A stretch of 64,000 nucleotides of DNA. Source: Paenibacillus sp. J2TS4. Lineage in GTDB: Bacteria; Bacillota; Bacilli; Paenibacillales; NBRC-103111. Below the pieces are notes generated by a model, which saw nothing but the letters and a program-made list of their open reading frames with translations, was not told the origin of the DNA and did not search any database. The DNA lies in NCBI RefSeq assembly GCF_018403245.1, contig NZ_BOSH01000010.1, positions 124,001 through 188,000 on the forward strand, written 5' to 3'. Both the position numbers and the translations under genes were made by a program. How positions within the stretch are numbered: the first letter of the stretch is position 1; each line of letters opens with the position of its first letter. Positions 1 through 8,868 of this stretch are shown here, piece by piece.

Positions 1-433
1 GCGCAATCCCTAACCGCTGCTTCATTCCTAATGAAAATTCATTGATTTTCTTGTTCCCTACTCCGTGAAGACCTACGATTCCAAGCGTTTCCCTGATCGC
101 TGTCTTATCGCCATAGCCAACGTATTTACAATGAAACTCCAAATTTTGCTCCGCCGTTAGCCGGTCATAAAACACAGGATATTCAATGATGCTGCCTATC
201 TTTTTTAAGTATTGATAAGATGTTGGCAGAATCGGCTGATTAAAAACTTTAATTACACCGGAAGATGGTTTGACCAGATTTAAAATCATTTTCATGATGG
301 TTGTTTTACCAGCCCCATTCGGGCCTAAAAATCCATAGATCTCCCCCCTGCTGATGCTCATATTGACATTCGATATCGTTTCCGTGCCTTTGAAGGTCTT
401 GCTTACTTGATTGATTTCAATGACAGCTTCCAC
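1..433 (-). CDS. ABC transporter ATP-binding protein (partial, C-terminus off window)
   Basis: This is the N-terminal 144 residues of an ABC ATPase; the gene continues beyond base 1. It starts at a GTG (431-433) with a GGGAGGA ribosome site 7 nt upstream. The Walker A motif GPNGAGKTT, a Q-loop region and a signature-like FSLGMKQRLGIA are visible. This style is typical of BcrA/lantibiotic-immunity type ATPases that pair with ABC-2 membrane subunits. It is divergent from the response regulator/kinase pair at 771-2584, so that pair may control it; this is inferred from position. The permease partner must lie outside the window. Confidence 0.9.
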   Translation of the reverse strand, partial: MEAVIEINQVSKTFKGTETISNVNMSISRGEIYGFLGPNGAGKTTIMKMILNLVKPSSGVIKVFNQPILPTSYQYLKKIGSIIEYPVFYDRLTAEQNLEFHCKYVGYGDKTAIRETLGIVGLHGVGNKKINEFSLGMKQRLGIA

Positions 434-558
434 TCTGATTTCCTCCCGAATTCATATTGATGTGCTACACTAAGCTTAAGGAATGAAAGTAAAATCAAAG
501 TAAACGCTGCGGAAAATACTCGTAATATTTTTAATTGGAAAAATATATACTCGGCAAT

Positions 559-742
559 AAAGAATTCAAAGCTCATGAAGTGGAGAAAGAAAGATGCTTC
601 CAGGGCGAGTTTTGGCTTTGTATTCCTACCATCCGAAGGCCCATCCAAATAGAAGGAATACAAAACAAGATGTTTGAAGCTTCGGAGGCACTTTCCTTCG
701 GAACGGAATGAGAGCTTTCTTTAGTGCCACATATATAGATAG
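559..742 (+). repeat. Dispersed structured repeat, copy A
   Basis: This block matches 51772-52022 on the opposite strand. The shared parts include GATGCTTCCAGGGCGAG, TTTGTATTCCTACCATCCG and GATGTTTGAAGCTTCGGAGG. Both copies preserve a stem GGCACT/AGTGCC that encloses a small TTCC-ttc-GGAA-like hairpin; copy A also has GTATTCCT/AGGAATAC. The block fills most of the gap between the ABC gene and the response regulator and ends 28 nt before the regulator start. Open frames in it are not coding. It could be a MITE-like element or a cis-acting leader. Confidence 0.8.
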
Positions 743-770
743 GTTAGATTTGAAATGAGGGAAGATTCGA

Positions 771-1490
771 ATGGAATCGGCAAAAATATTAGTCGTAGAC
801 GATGAAGTCGGAATATCAAAATTATTGGAAATTACATTAAAGAAAGAAAATTTCACCGACATAGACACCGCATCGACGGGCAAAAGTGCGCTGCAACACA
901 TCAAAGAAAAAGCTTATGATATTATTTTGCTCGATATCATGCTGCCGGATATAAGCGGTTTTGAATTATGTACGGAGATGAGGAAAAATACGAATGCGCC
1001 CATTATTTTTATTAGCGCGCGCTCCACTGACTTCGACAAATTAACGGGGTTAGGAATCGGCGGAGATGATTATATAACGAAGCCTTTTAATCCATTGGAG
1101 GTCATTGCCCGAATCAAAGCGATTCTTCGCCGGCAAAGGATGATGGAAAACACACATCAACAAAACACGGTGTACGATTATGGATACTTTACTTTCCATC
1201 CCGAATCCGCAACGTTAACCGTGAAGAATCAACCTGTAGAATGCACAGCTAAGGAGTTGGAGCTGCTGCATTTCTTTTGCAAGCACCCCAATCATATTTT
1301 CACGACAGCCCAGCTTTATGAATTGGTATGGGGAAATGAGGTGTTCGGGGAAGAGAAAACGGTCACGATCCATATCTCCAAGCTGCGCAAAAAACTCGGC
1401 GATGATACCCGCAAGCCAAAAATCATCTTGAATTTGCGGGGAATCGGCTATAAATTCATCCCCCCGAACGAGGCGTTACAATGCGAATAA
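771..1490 (+). CDS. OmpR-family response regulator
   Basis: This is a 239-residue two-domain regulator. The receiver domain (about 1-120) has acidic residues D10/D11, phosphoacceptor D55 in LLDIMLPD, and the conserved lysine in ITKPF. A winged-helix DNA-binding domain occupies about 140-235 and ends in the typical RGIGYKF. The ATG is preceded by a GAGGGA ribosome site. It overlaps the sensor kinase gene by 10 nt, so the pair is cotranscribed. The divergent ABC ATPase is the likely target, as in lantibiotic or bacitracin resistance systems, but no operator was identified. The leader carries structured repeat copy A. Confidence 0.95.
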   Translation: MESAKILVVDDEVGISKLLEITLKKENFTDIDTASTGKSALQHIKEKAYDIILLDIMLPDISGFELCTEMRKNTNAPIIFISARSTDFDKLTGLGIGGDDYITKPFNPLEVIARIKAILRRQRMMENTHQQNTVYDYGYFTFHPESATLTVKNQPVECTAKELELLHFFCKHPNHIFTTAQLYELVWGNEVFGEEKTVTIHISKLRKKLGDDTRKPKIILNLRGIGYKFIPPNEALQCE

Positions 1491-2584
1491 AAACTCGATT
1501 CACTCTTCATTTGGCATTAGGACTTATTCTTTGGATGCTTGGGACGGGTGCCATCCTTATCATGTTGTTGGAAGGCCTTCTTCCCATGCTCGATATTCAT
1601 GTCGCTCCTGATAATGAAGCTTTACTCGTAGGATGGATCTTCGGGGTCAGCTCGCTGCTTTGCATCGGCCTGTTTGGATGGTATTTTGGCGGCCCGATCG
1701 GATTTATCATGGCCTGGATTCGTCAGCTCTCGCAGGACAACTACAAGCAGCCTCCCGATTTGTCCAAAATATATACCCGCCAAGGGAAGCTTCGCATGCG
1801 GTACCGCCTGTATCAGGAAGTGCTCCAGCATCTTCAATCCTTGGGTGTCACGCTGCAAGCGAACGAAGTGGAGAGAAACAAAATTGAACAAGCCAAACAG
1901 GATTGGATTGCGGGGATCTCCCATGATTTGAAAACACCTTTGACCTATATCAAAGGCTATTCCACCCTTTTATTGAATGGTCAATATGAGTGGTCGAAGG
2001 AAGAGGCGATTTCTTTCGTCCAGGAAATTGATGACAAAGGAAAACATATGGAAGAATTGATCCAGGATTTAAGCCTCGTCATACAGCTTAATCGGGCTGA
2101 CGGCGCGTTGCCATTACAGAAGACGAATCAGGATATAGTCGAATTTACCAAGAGGGTGGTTGCCGATATCGGCAATAATCCGCAAGCAAGCAATTATCCT
2201 CTGCATTTTCAAACGGATACGCCTGCCATTCACGTTGATTTTGATTCGAAATACATGCAGCGCATCCTGCAAAATATTTTAATGAACTCCATAATCCACA
2301 ATCCTGAACATACGGATATCTACGTAGAGCTTGTGGACAAAGGGGAATTTGCAGCTATCCGCCTCATGGACAATGGAGTAGGCATGCCGGCTCATATGGT
2401 GGAACATCTGTTTCAACAATATTACCGAGGCACCACCACGGATTCCTCTTCGGAGGGCACCGGACTCGGAATGGCCATTGTCTACAAGCTGATTCAAGCC
2501 CATGATGGCACCATTACGGTCGAGAGCGGGCCTTCGCAAGGAACAACGTTCGATATTAGGTTGCCGAAAAAAGGACAGTCATAA
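1481..2584 (+). CDS. Membrane sensor histidine kinase
   Basis: This 367-residue kinase has two N-terminal membrane helices (about 8-34 and 48-72) with only a short external loop, so it resembles kinases that sense in or through the membrane. The HisKA motif is GISHDLKTP with phospho-accepting H148. The ATPase domain shows an N box (NILMNSIIHN), DNGVGMP and GTGLGMAI. It overlaps the response regulator by 10 nt. The signal is unknown; the adjacent ABC ATPase suggests a cell-envelope peptide, which is inference. Confidence 0.95.
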   Translation: MRIKTRFTLHLALGLILWMLGTGAILIMLLEGLLPMLDIHVAPDNEALLVGWIFGVSSLLCIGLFGWYFGGPIGFIMAWIRQLSQDNYKQPPDLSKIYTRQGKLRMRYRLYQEVLQHLQSLGVTLQANEVERNKIEQAKQDWIAGISHDLKTPLTYIKGYSTLLLNGQYEWSKEEAISFVQEIDDKGKHMEELIQDLSLVIQLNRADGALPLQKTNQDIVEFTKRVVADIGNNPQASNYPLHFQTDTPAIHVDFDSKYMQRILQNILMNSIIHNPEHTDIYVELVDKGEFAAIRLMDNGVGMPAHMVEHLFQQYYRGTTTDSSSEGTGLGMAIVYKLIQAHDGTITVESGPSQGTTFDIRLPKKGQS

Positions 2585-2591
2585 AAAGGAG

Positions 2592-2625
2592 CGGGGCTAT
2601 CGGTTTTTTAATTCCGTTAGCCCCG
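2592..2625 (-). terminator. Intrinsic terminator of the Fic gene (possibly bidirectional)
   Basis: Arms CGGGGCTAtCGG and CCGtTAGCCCCG pair around a T/A-rich loop. On the minus strand a T-run follows, so it best fits the Fic gene, which stops 7 nt upstream. The kinase gene ends just before it on the plus strand and may share it, but no plus-strand T-run is present. Confidence 0.75.
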
Positions 2626-2631
2626 AAAACG

Positions 2632-3366
2632 CTAGGCCGATGCCATCAATTGTAACGCACGAAAGACTTCGTTTGCGATGATTTGGATAAAAGGCCTGGG
2701 GTTGCCTTGGTCAGCCTGCTCCAGCGCAGTATAATATTCTTGCCGGTTCTCATTTCGAATGATCGCCGGAGGAAAACCATTTTGCATCAAGATGAAGTTC
2801 ATGACTAATCGCCCAACCCGCCCATTGCCATCCGAAAAGGGATGAATAGCAACGAATCTATGGTGAAACAAGGCTGCAAGTTCTACCGGATGTTTCTTGG
2901 ACTCCTCTTCTCGATACCAGCGTATCAAACTCTCGATTTCCTGCTGAACCTGAAGATATGGTGTGTAATGATGGATTTTCCCCGAAATGGTTAGGACATG
3001 GTTGTCCTTCTTTTTGTACTCGCCAGGATGAAAATCAAGGTTTCGTACGCCCTGAAAAAGAATGGCATGAAAATCCTTTATTAATCTTTCGGTGAGCTGT
3101 CTGCCGTGGATAGCTTCCTGCAGGTAATCGATTGCTTCGGCGTGGTTTACAATTTCAAGATGTTCACGCAACGTTTTCCCCTTAACGGTAAGTCCCTCTC
3201 GGAGAAAAAAAGCGGTTTCCTGATACGAAAACGTATTGCCCTCAATAGCATTAGAATGATACGTCCACTCTTCACGAAATTTTTGAGCGATTGTTTTCAT
3301 TAGCTCAGGATGCAGCGGTCGCTTCGCATCAATCTGACGCTTTAAATCATCGATTTGTTCCCACAT
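2632..3366 (-). CDS. Fic family protein (predicted AMPylase)
   Basis: This 244-residue protein has the full Fic motif HPFSDGNGRVGR (about 173-184), with the catalytic His and the phosphate-binding loop. Fic enzymes usually transfer AMP to target proteins. The N-terminus holds an inhibitory-helix motif SNAIEGN (38-44) whose Glu42 would obstruct productive ATP binding, so this is a class II, self-inhibited Fic protein; that explains the lack of a separate antitoxin. The start ATG is preceded by GGAAAGGA. It is a single gene with its own terminator. The target protein is unknown. Confidence 0.93.
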   Translation of the reverse strand: MWEQIDDLKRQIDAKRPLHPELMKTIAQKFREEWTYHSNAIEGNTFSYQETAFFLREGLTVKGKTLREHLEIVNHAEAIDYLQEAIHGRQLTERLIKDFHAILFQGVRNLDFHPGEYKKKDNHVLTISGKIHHYTPYLQVQQEIESLIRWYREEESKKHPVELAALFHHRFVAIHPFSDGNGRVGRLVMNFILMQNGFPPAIIRNENRQEYYTALEQADQGNPRPFIQIIANEVFRALQLMASA

Positions 3367-3685
3367 TGGATAGATTCCTTTCCATTTTCAGAGAATTTCA
3401 TTATTGTTGTAGATACCTTGTTTTTCTACATCGAGCTTCAATTCTCCTGCCGGTCTCTTACTCTTATAATGAAAGAGTTATATTTTCAGATTTCCCTGAA
3501 TTTCCACCAACTTCCTCCGTTTTCTCTAAAAATCAATTTGTCGTCGATCCCCCGGAGTTTTTACGCTATCGGGGGCGACGATAAATGAAAGTCACGAACA
3601 CGAACGGCTGGATCAAAATTGTCTCCTCTGTGGTTCCAAGCGGCGAACTGCTTGCTTCCTTAATTCGATGAAGATGCTTTATCTT
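3367..3685. other. Intergenic, no gene seen
   Basis: This 319-bp stretch separates the Fic start from the helicase stop. The open frames here have no ribosome site or recognisable protein sequence. It presumably holds the Fic promoter, but I found no convincing -35/-10 pair. Confidence 0.5.
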
Positions 3686-5962
3686 TCACTCTTCGTCCTG
3701 CTCCTTCCTCGACAGAAGCCCTTTGTCCAAACAAATTTGCAAGGAAAGCTTCTTGATCTCTTCCCCGACACGGATGGCCAGGCTGTCTTCATGGAGCTGA
3801 ACGACCTCGGCACGCCCGAAGACCCGGTGCTTAACGATTTGGCCTACCTTCAGTTCACTTTTAATCCTAATTGCATGGGGATCGATAGGATGGAACGATT
3901 TGACCTGGCTTCCCCTCTTCCCCTTTTGCCCTTCACTCCCGCGCCTTTCGTTCTCCACCTGCGAAATTGGCTTGGGCGGATTCATGATGTTCCGAATTTC
4001 GGTAACGAATTCGGATTCTGCCGTCTGTTCCCCGTCCCTTTCCCGATACAGAAGCAGCTCCAAATGCCGCTTCGCCCGGGTCATCCCGACATAGAACAGG
4101 CGAGCCGCCTCCTCCATTAAGGGGGTCCTCCTGGAACCGTCCTTCGAACTGCCCTTCACATCATCCGCGGACGGAATAATGCCGTCAATCAGGTCTATCA
4201 TGTAGACCTTCTCAAATTCCAAACCTTTGGCACTATGTAGAGTCGAGAATGTCACTGCGTTGTGATTCTTTCTCGATTTGGCCGTCTTGAGAACCGCTTC
4301 CAGATGCTTGAGCCGATTTGCAAATTCCTCCATCGTCTCCAATGTATCCGCAATTTCCTCGAGAGTGTTCAGAATACCGATCAAATATTCCTTGCGAAAG
4401 CCCAATCGCTCGCACATTTTTTCGATAGCCTTCTCGTACCCCAGTCGGTCCCGAATAACACGGATGGCGTGAAGCGGCGGCATCCCCCTCATCTGCATGA
4501 AGGTTTCTTTGCTGGCCGTCAACGGCTGGATCTGATATTCCTGCAAGGGGACGTGATTCAGCAAATTATCGAAGACCGATTCGTTATTATGGATGGCTTT
4601 AACGGCCGCCATCTGCTGCTTGCTAATGTAACCGTTAAATTTCAGATGGATTTTCTCCAAAATATCGGGACGCTTATCGGTAAAGGTCATCCTCATGAAG
4701 TTCAAAATATCTTCGACCACCCAATGCGAGAAAAAGCGATTATCCGCATCCTTCATATAAAAGGGGACACCCGCTCGGTCAAACTCATTCATTAAAGATA
4801 CCGAAGAGGAATGATTGCGATACAAAATCGCCACTTCCGCAAGGTTTTCGAGCTGCTGGATTTCTTTCACCAAATATTTCGTTTGATGAGTGTACTTGGC
4901 AAAATTCCTGATCCGGATAGGCTCATGCGGGGGATTGACGGTAAACATATTTTTATCGTATCGCTGGCGATTTCGCTTAATAAATTGATTGGCCACCTGG
5001 ACAATCTCCGGGGTGGAACGATAGTTCTGCTCCATAAACAAAGTGACGGCCTGCGGGTAAACCTGCTTGAAGTCGAGCAAATAGGACGGCTCCGCCCCCC
5101 TCCAGCTATAAATAGACTGGTCATCGTCAGCAACGACACATAAATTGGCATGCTCCCGAACCAGCTTCTCGATAATGGCATGCTGGACTCTGGAAGTATC
5201 CTGGCTCTCGTCCGTAATGACGTAATCATATCTCTGCTGGTAGGTGCAAAGGAGTTTCTTGTCCCCTTCCAAAACCTCATTCGCTATCGTCAGCATATCG
5301 TCATAATCGATCAGCCGTTTCCTATGCCCCGATTTCTTAAACTGCTCATATTCGCGCAGGATCTGCTCGGCTTTCGGAACCTCCGTCTTAACCTGTGACC
5401 ACTTGTCTGAAGGGATCATCTTGTTTTTAACGAAGCTGATATAGGTAGTCAACTCGTCCATTTGATCATCGGTGATAGGTTCGTTCGTCATCGAATGGAA
5501 CAGCTTTCGCAGGATCACCTTCTTGTGCAGCGGAAGCTGATCAGGCCCGAGGGCTCCCTCCTCTGAATCGAGACCGCCCTCTATAATGAGATAGGGAGTT
5601 CCCGCTCGGCGAAAATAATCCCGCACCACCTCAAAGGCGAAGCTGTGAATCGTCGAGAAATCGACAGGAGGATGCTCAGGGAAGAAGCTCTTGTACCGCT
5701 CCTTCATGTCGTTCGCTGCCGCCCGGCTGAACGTGACCGCCTTGATCCGTGAAGGATTCACTCCCTTCTGCTCCACCAAATGGCCGATTCGCATAACAAT
5801 AGTGGTCGTCTTCCCCGATCCGGGCGAGGCTAACAGAAGCAGAGGTCCTTCTGTCTGAAATACCACCTTCTCTTGCACTTCATTCAGGGAAATTCCCAGT
5901 TCCCGTTTCTCGCGAACCCATAAATTTTCTCGTCCGTTCATGTCCATAACCATCCATTCCAC
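3686..5962 (-). CDS. UvrD/PcrA-like superfamily 1 DNA helicase
   Basis: This 758-residue helicase carries the SF1A motifs in order: motif I ASPGSGKTT (45-53), motif II as DESQD, motif III DDQSIYSWRGA, an NYRST motif, motif V TLHSAKGLEFEKVYMID and motif VI LFYVGMTRAKRHLELL. It should unwind DNA 3' to 5' with ATP. The C-terminus (GQIVKHRVFGRAEVVQL) resembles the tudor-like tail of PcrA/UvrD. DESQ in place of the common DEYQ or DEFQ suggests a paralogue rather than the housekeeping PcrA. Several Met codons lie near the N-terminus and none has an obvious ribosome site, so the start is uncertain by up to 8 codons. Confidence 0.93.
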   Translation of the reverse strand: MEWMVMDMNGRENLWVREKRELGISLNEVQEKVVFQTEGPLLLLASPGSGKTTTIVMRIGHLVEQKGVNPSRIKAVTFSRAAANDMKERYKSFFPEHPPVDFSTIHSFAFEVVRDYFRRAGTPYLIIEGGLDSEEGALGPDQLPLHKKVILRKLFHSMTNEPITDDQMDELTTYISFVKNKMIPSDKWSQVKTEVPKAEQILREYEQFKKSGHRKRLIDYDDMLTIANEVLEGDKKLLCTYQQRYDYVITDESQDTSRVQHAIIEKLVREHANLCVVADDDQSIYSWRGAEPSYLLDFKQVYPQAVTLFMEQNYRSTPEIVQVANQFIKRNRQRYDKNMFTVNPPHEPIRIRNFAKYTHQTKYLVKEIQQLENLAEVAILYRNHSSSVSLMNEFDRAGVPFYMKDADNRFFSHWVVEDILNFMRMTFTDKRPDILEKIHLKFNGYISKQQMAAVKAIHNNESVFDNLLNHVPLQEYQIQPLTASKETFMQMRGMPPLHAIRVIRDRLGYEKAIEKMCERLGFRKEYLIGILNTLEEIADTLETMEEFANRLKHLEAVLKTAKSRKNHNAVTFSTLHSAKGLEFEKVYMIDLIDGIIPSADDVKGSSKDGSRRTPLMEEAARLFYVGMTRAKRHLELLLYRERDGEQTAESEFVTEIRNIMNPPKPISQVENERRGSEGQKGKRGSQVKSFHPIDPHAIRIKSELKVGQIVKHRVFGRAEVVQLHEDSLAIRVGEEIKKLSLQICLDKGLLSRKEQDEE

Positions 5963-6099
5963 CGATCCAAAATGTATTTCTTCATTATAGCATCATGCGA
6001 AAAAGATATGAAATTATAGGGAGCATTAGGGCTATCTTCGAACGTCCGGGAAAACGGATGCCCGTTCATTTCCGAAAAAATAAACGGAAATTTCTAGCA

Positions 6100-6129
6100 T
6101 TTACAAAACATATGTTCCTGTTTTATAAT
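6100..6129 (+). promoter_or_regulatory. Sigma-A-like promoter with LexA-like box in the spacer
   Basis: TTTACA (6100-6105) and TATAAT (6124-6129) are separated by 18 bp. The spacer holds AAACATATGTTC (6106-6117), which on the minus strand reads GAACATATGTTT and fits the Bacillus LexA/DinR pattern GAAC-RNRY-GTTY. It points toward the VOC gene. The helicase lies divergently upstream. Confidence 0.5.
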
Positions 6130-6264
6130 CGAATTATCGGCAATAATGGGAGGTGGGATCCTTAATTTGATAGTTTCACAACCGGAGGCTGGACCCAAAA
6201 CCATTTTGTACAGCGGGAAACATAGCAGGAAAGAAATTCATTATAGCCAAGGAGCTGATCAGTA

Positions 6265-6690
6265 ATGTCTTTAAGATTGTCCCCTTATCTGGTGATGGAC
6301 GGAAATGCAAGAGAAGCTATCCAATTCTACCAACAAGCCTTGGATGCCCAACTCGTCATGAGCAATTCTTTCGGAGAGATGCCGGAAAATCCGGAATTCC
6401 CACTGCCGGCCGAAGCCAGAGATCGTATAGGCTACGCCCTGTTAAAAGTCGGCGAGACCGATCTTATGTTATCGGATACTTTCCCGGGGCAGCCTGTTCC
6501 AAGCGGGAAGCAAGTGACCATCTGTATCTCCACTAACGATAAGGAGAAAGCGGAGAAAATATTCGAAGCCCTGCAGCAAGGCGGCCAAGTGAACGTGCCA
6601 TTGCAGCAAACCTTTTTCAGCCCTGCTTACGGGAGTGTAACGGACAAATACGGCGTTACCTTCCAAATTTTCACCGAAAGCCTGCAGTAA
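6265..6690 (+). CDS. VOC-fold protein, PhnB/YjdN-like
   Basis: This 141-residue protein belongs to the glyoxalase/bleomycin-resistance fold, in the PhnB/YjdN subgroup once named after 3-demethylubiquinone methyltransferase. Typical landmarks are the opening LSPYLVMDGNAREAIQFYQ, DRIGYALLKVGETDLMLSD and the end SPAYGSVTDKYGVTFQIFTE. The ATG follows AAGGAG by 9 nt. Such proteins are often metal-binding dimers of unknown substrate. It is a single gene. Confidence 0.88.
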   Translation: MSLRLSPYLVMDGNAREAIQFYQQALDAQLVMSNSFGEMPENPEFPLPAEARDRIGYALLKVGETDLMLSDTFPGQPVPSGKQVTICISTNDKEKAEKIFEALQQGGQVNVPLQQTFFSPAYGSVTDKYGVTFQIFTESLQ

Positions 6691-6801
6691 TTTGTACTGG
6701 TCCCCCCAACAACAAAGCGCCGGAAGCAGGTTCTGGCGCTTAAAGTCGAAGCGGCTTATTCGGTTGAGTATACCTTATCTAATTTGGAGTCATACAAAAC
6801 A

Positions 6802-6939
6802 TTAATTTGCCCCGCCGGCTTGAGGCGGCGAAATCAGACGGACGATGGCCTTCATTTCTTTTTCCAACGTCTGTTGACGATAGTTGAACCGCAGGTGCAT
6901 AATGACTTGCGGCTGTTCGTTAATATAAATGGATTTCAT
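6802..6939 (-). CDS. Possible 45-residue small protein or gene remnant
   Basis: This short frame encodes a charged peptide beginning MKSIYINEQPQV and containing RQQTLEKEMKAIVRLI. It looks protein-like but has no convincing ribosome site, so a decayed fragment is as likely as a gene. I do not recognise the family. Confidence 0.25.
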   Translation of the reverse strand: MKSIYINEQPQVIMHLRFNYRQQTLEKEMKAIVRLISPPQAGGAN

Positions 6940-6980
6940 GCAGCTAGTTTGCTTCGTTTGAGGTCAAAAACGAAAACTAA

Positions 6981-7057
6981 ATGGAAAACCTCCATCTGTT
7001 TTGGGCCAAAAAAGGGATAACGGGAAAAAACCTCCATTTTAAATGCAGTTTTTCCAT
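6981..7057. repeat. Small inverted-repeat element
   Basis: ATGGAAAACCTCCAT (6981-6995) and the inverted ATGCAGTTTTTCCAT (7043-7057) bound a 77-bp intergenic element with further AACCTCCAT-like copies inside. It resembles a palindromic intergenic repeat. Confidence 0.4.
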
Positions 7058-7131
7058 CTAGTCTAGACCATTTGACTCATTCGCTTCAATTTACCTACAT
7101 AAAATACAGTTAGACGCTACCCTTCTCCCAG

Positions 7132-7167
7132 GCGAAAATCACAGCAAGGTTTCAAGCTGATTTTCGC
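7132..7167. terminator. Hairpin downstream of the AAA ATPase gene
   Basis: GCGAAAATCacAGC pairs with GCT-GATTTTCGC. It lies about 40 nt past the stop of the minus-strand ATPase gene but lacks a clear T-run, so the terminator role is tentative. Confidence 0.4.
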
Positions 7168-7207
7168 TCTGCGAAAAGTTGGGTTATAAGCTCCACTCAT
7201 AAAAATT

Positions 7208-7918
7208 TTAATCGATGAATAACTCTTTCAATACCGCATCCTTGTTCTCCAAAAAACGTCTGGTGACAATATAATGCAGCGTATCCTCATAACGGATTTC
7301 TCCTACCGGCCGGGCATCAAAGTTCAGAATTTGCGCGTCCGGATAACCAAGCAGAATGGGAGAATGGGTCGCTATGATGAATTGGGCTTCTTTTTCCAGA
7401 TCTTTAATAATCCTCAGTAAAGCTAACTGCCGTGTAGGCGAAAGGGCTGCCTCCGGCTCATCCAATAAATAAATCGCCTTTTTCCCAAAACGATGATTAA
7501 AAAGCGAAAGAAACGATTCTCCATGCGATTGTTCATGCAGTGATTTTCCTCCGTAATATCGCAGACTCTCCGGCATGGTGTCCAGATGGGAGGCAAAATG
7601 ATAGAACGTCTCCGCCCTCAGAAAAAAACCGTTCGTTATTTTGGGCAGCCAGGAAAGCCGCATATGCTCCCCTAAAGCGGAGTGGGAGGCATCCACATCG
7701 TAGAAGTTATTTTTACCCCCTCCAGCGGTATGAAAACCGCATTGATAGGCGATGGCCTCCAGAATGGTTGATTTCCCCGACCCGTTTTCTCCAACAAAAA
7801 AAGTAACCCGATTTTGAAACGTAAGGGTCGTCATTTCCTTCACAGCCGGGATGGAAAAAGGATATTGATTCAGGTCCATGTCCTCTCTTCTCACAATTTC
7901 CAAACTTCGCAAATACAA
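7208..7918 (-). CDS. AAA family ATPase (ABC/SMC-type, COG3910-like)
   Basis: This 236-residue soluble ATPase has Walker A GENGSGKS (43-50) and the Walker B/Asp-box stretch IYLLDEPEAALSPTRQLALL, with an H-loop-like ATHSPILLG. This small single-domain group is known only as predicted ATPases; roles in DNA transactions or defence have been proposed for relatives but not shown. The start is a TTG with GGAAGGAG about 10 nt upstream; the next in-frame ATG (residue 14) would cut the first beta-strand. No partner gene such as an OLD-type nuclease is adjacent. Confidence 0.88.
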   Translation of the reverse strand: MYLRSLEIVRREDMDLNQYPFSIPAVKEMTTLTFQNRVTFFVGENGSGKSTILEAIAYQCGFHTAGGGKNNFYDVDASHSALGEHMRLSWLPKITNGFFLRAETFYHFASHLDTMPESLRYYGGKSLHEQSHGESFLSLFNHRFGKKAIYLLDEPEAALSPTRQLALLRIIKDLEKEAQFIIATHSPILLGYPDAQILNFDARPVGEIRYEDTLHYIVTRRFLENKDAVLKELFID

Positions 7919-8108
7919 TTGAGTTCAACTCCTTCCATTCCATTGGACTTCTTTACCCCCATTTTACCGAACGTATTTTCGCAAAACAACCTTCTCCTTT
8001 CTCTGAAGTCTGATGATTAAAGCAGTTGCAACTAAACAATGGGCTCCGTTCGCTTCCGTTTCTTTCCCCATTTCCATTCTGATCCGTTCACTTTTTTTGG
8101 TAAAAAGC

Positions 8109-8144
8109 TTGATTACAACACAAATATGCGATATATTGCATATT
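8109..8144 (+). promoter_or_regulatory. Promoter and GntR-type operator of the ilvD operon
   Basis: TTGATT (8109-8114), a 17-bp spacer and TATATT (8132-8137) form a promoter. A palindrome with arms AATATGC (8123-8129) and GCATATT (8138-8144) covers the -10. Its place directly upstream of the GntR gene suggests autoregulation of the regulator-ilvD operon. Confidence 0.65.
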
Positions 8145-8167
8145 AAATATTGAAGGAGAGATCATTT

Positions 8168-8845
8168 ATGCCCATTCCAAGCAATTTTTCAACTCCGACC
8201 CGGATGTCTGCCAAAGAACGGGCGCTGGCTCAAATCCAAAGATGGATTATTGACGGGACTCTGCTGCCCGGGGAGAAATTGATCGATTCAGAATTGGCCG
8301 AAGCGCTCGGGGTAAGCCGAACCCCGATAAGAGAAGCTCTGCAGCTGCTCGAGGTTCAAGGACTCGTAGAGATGCATCCTGGGAAAGATACAAGAATAAC
8401 GACCGTCCGGCAGGATGATCTTCTGAAGATGTATCCGACACTCGCTTCTCTGCATTCTTTGGCCACCGAGCAGGCTTCCCGTCATATATTGCCGGAGCAT
8501 CTTGAACAGTTGAAAGCATTCAATCAACAATTTGCCAAAGCGATAGAAAACGGACAGCCTTATCAAGCTATGGAGGAGGATGAGCAGTTCCATAACTTCC
8601 TGGTTGAATTATCGGACAATCCCTATATTTCTTCCTTTAGTTCCCATCTTCAAATTCATATCCGCCGCTTTAAATATGTGTTTTTAAAGCAGCCCGACCT
8701 CTCCACCCTCGCCTCTGTGCAAGAGCATGCCGCGATTATTGATGCGCTGGAGAGAAAGGATCCGGAAGAGGCCGCGGCCATGATGAAGCAAAACCTGCTA
8801 AGACCTATGAGAGAGCTATACGAATGGATCGGATCTCAAGCTTAA
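8168..8845 (+). CDS. GntR-family regulator, FadR/FCD type
   Basis: This 225-residue repressor-like protein has an N-terminal winged helix (ERALAQIQRWIIDG through LGVSRTPIREALQLLEVQGLVEM) and a helical FCD ligand domain (about 85-220) with the metal-binding style of small carboxylic-acid sensors. I start it at ATG 8168 because GAAGGAGAG lies 7 nt upstream; an in-frame TTG at 8150 overlaps that ribosome site. It sits 23 nt upstream of ilvD and probably controls it. The ligand is likely an organic or keto acid (inference). Confidence 0.92.
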   Translation: MPIPSNFSTPTRMSAKERALAQIQRWIIDGTLLPGEKLIDSELAEALGVSRTPIREALQLLEVQGLVEMHPGKDTRITTVRQDDLLKMYPTLASLHSLATEQASRHILPEHLEQLKAFNQQFAKAIENGQPYQAMEEDEQFHNFLVELSDNPYISSFSSHLQIHIRRFKYVFLKQPDLSTLASVQEHAAIIDALERKDPEEAAAMMKQNLLRPMRELYEWIGSQA

Positions 8846-8868
8846 ATTCATAACAAAAGGAGCGATGA

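Noticed and set aside
2632..3366. Fic protein as a toxin of a toxin-antitoxin pair
   Set aside because: The inhibitory SNAIEGN motif is within the protein and no small partner gene is adjacent.
3668..5398. Several long plus-strand frames opposite the helicase gene
   Set aside because: They are antisense shadows of a gene with all helicase motifs and lack ribosome sites.
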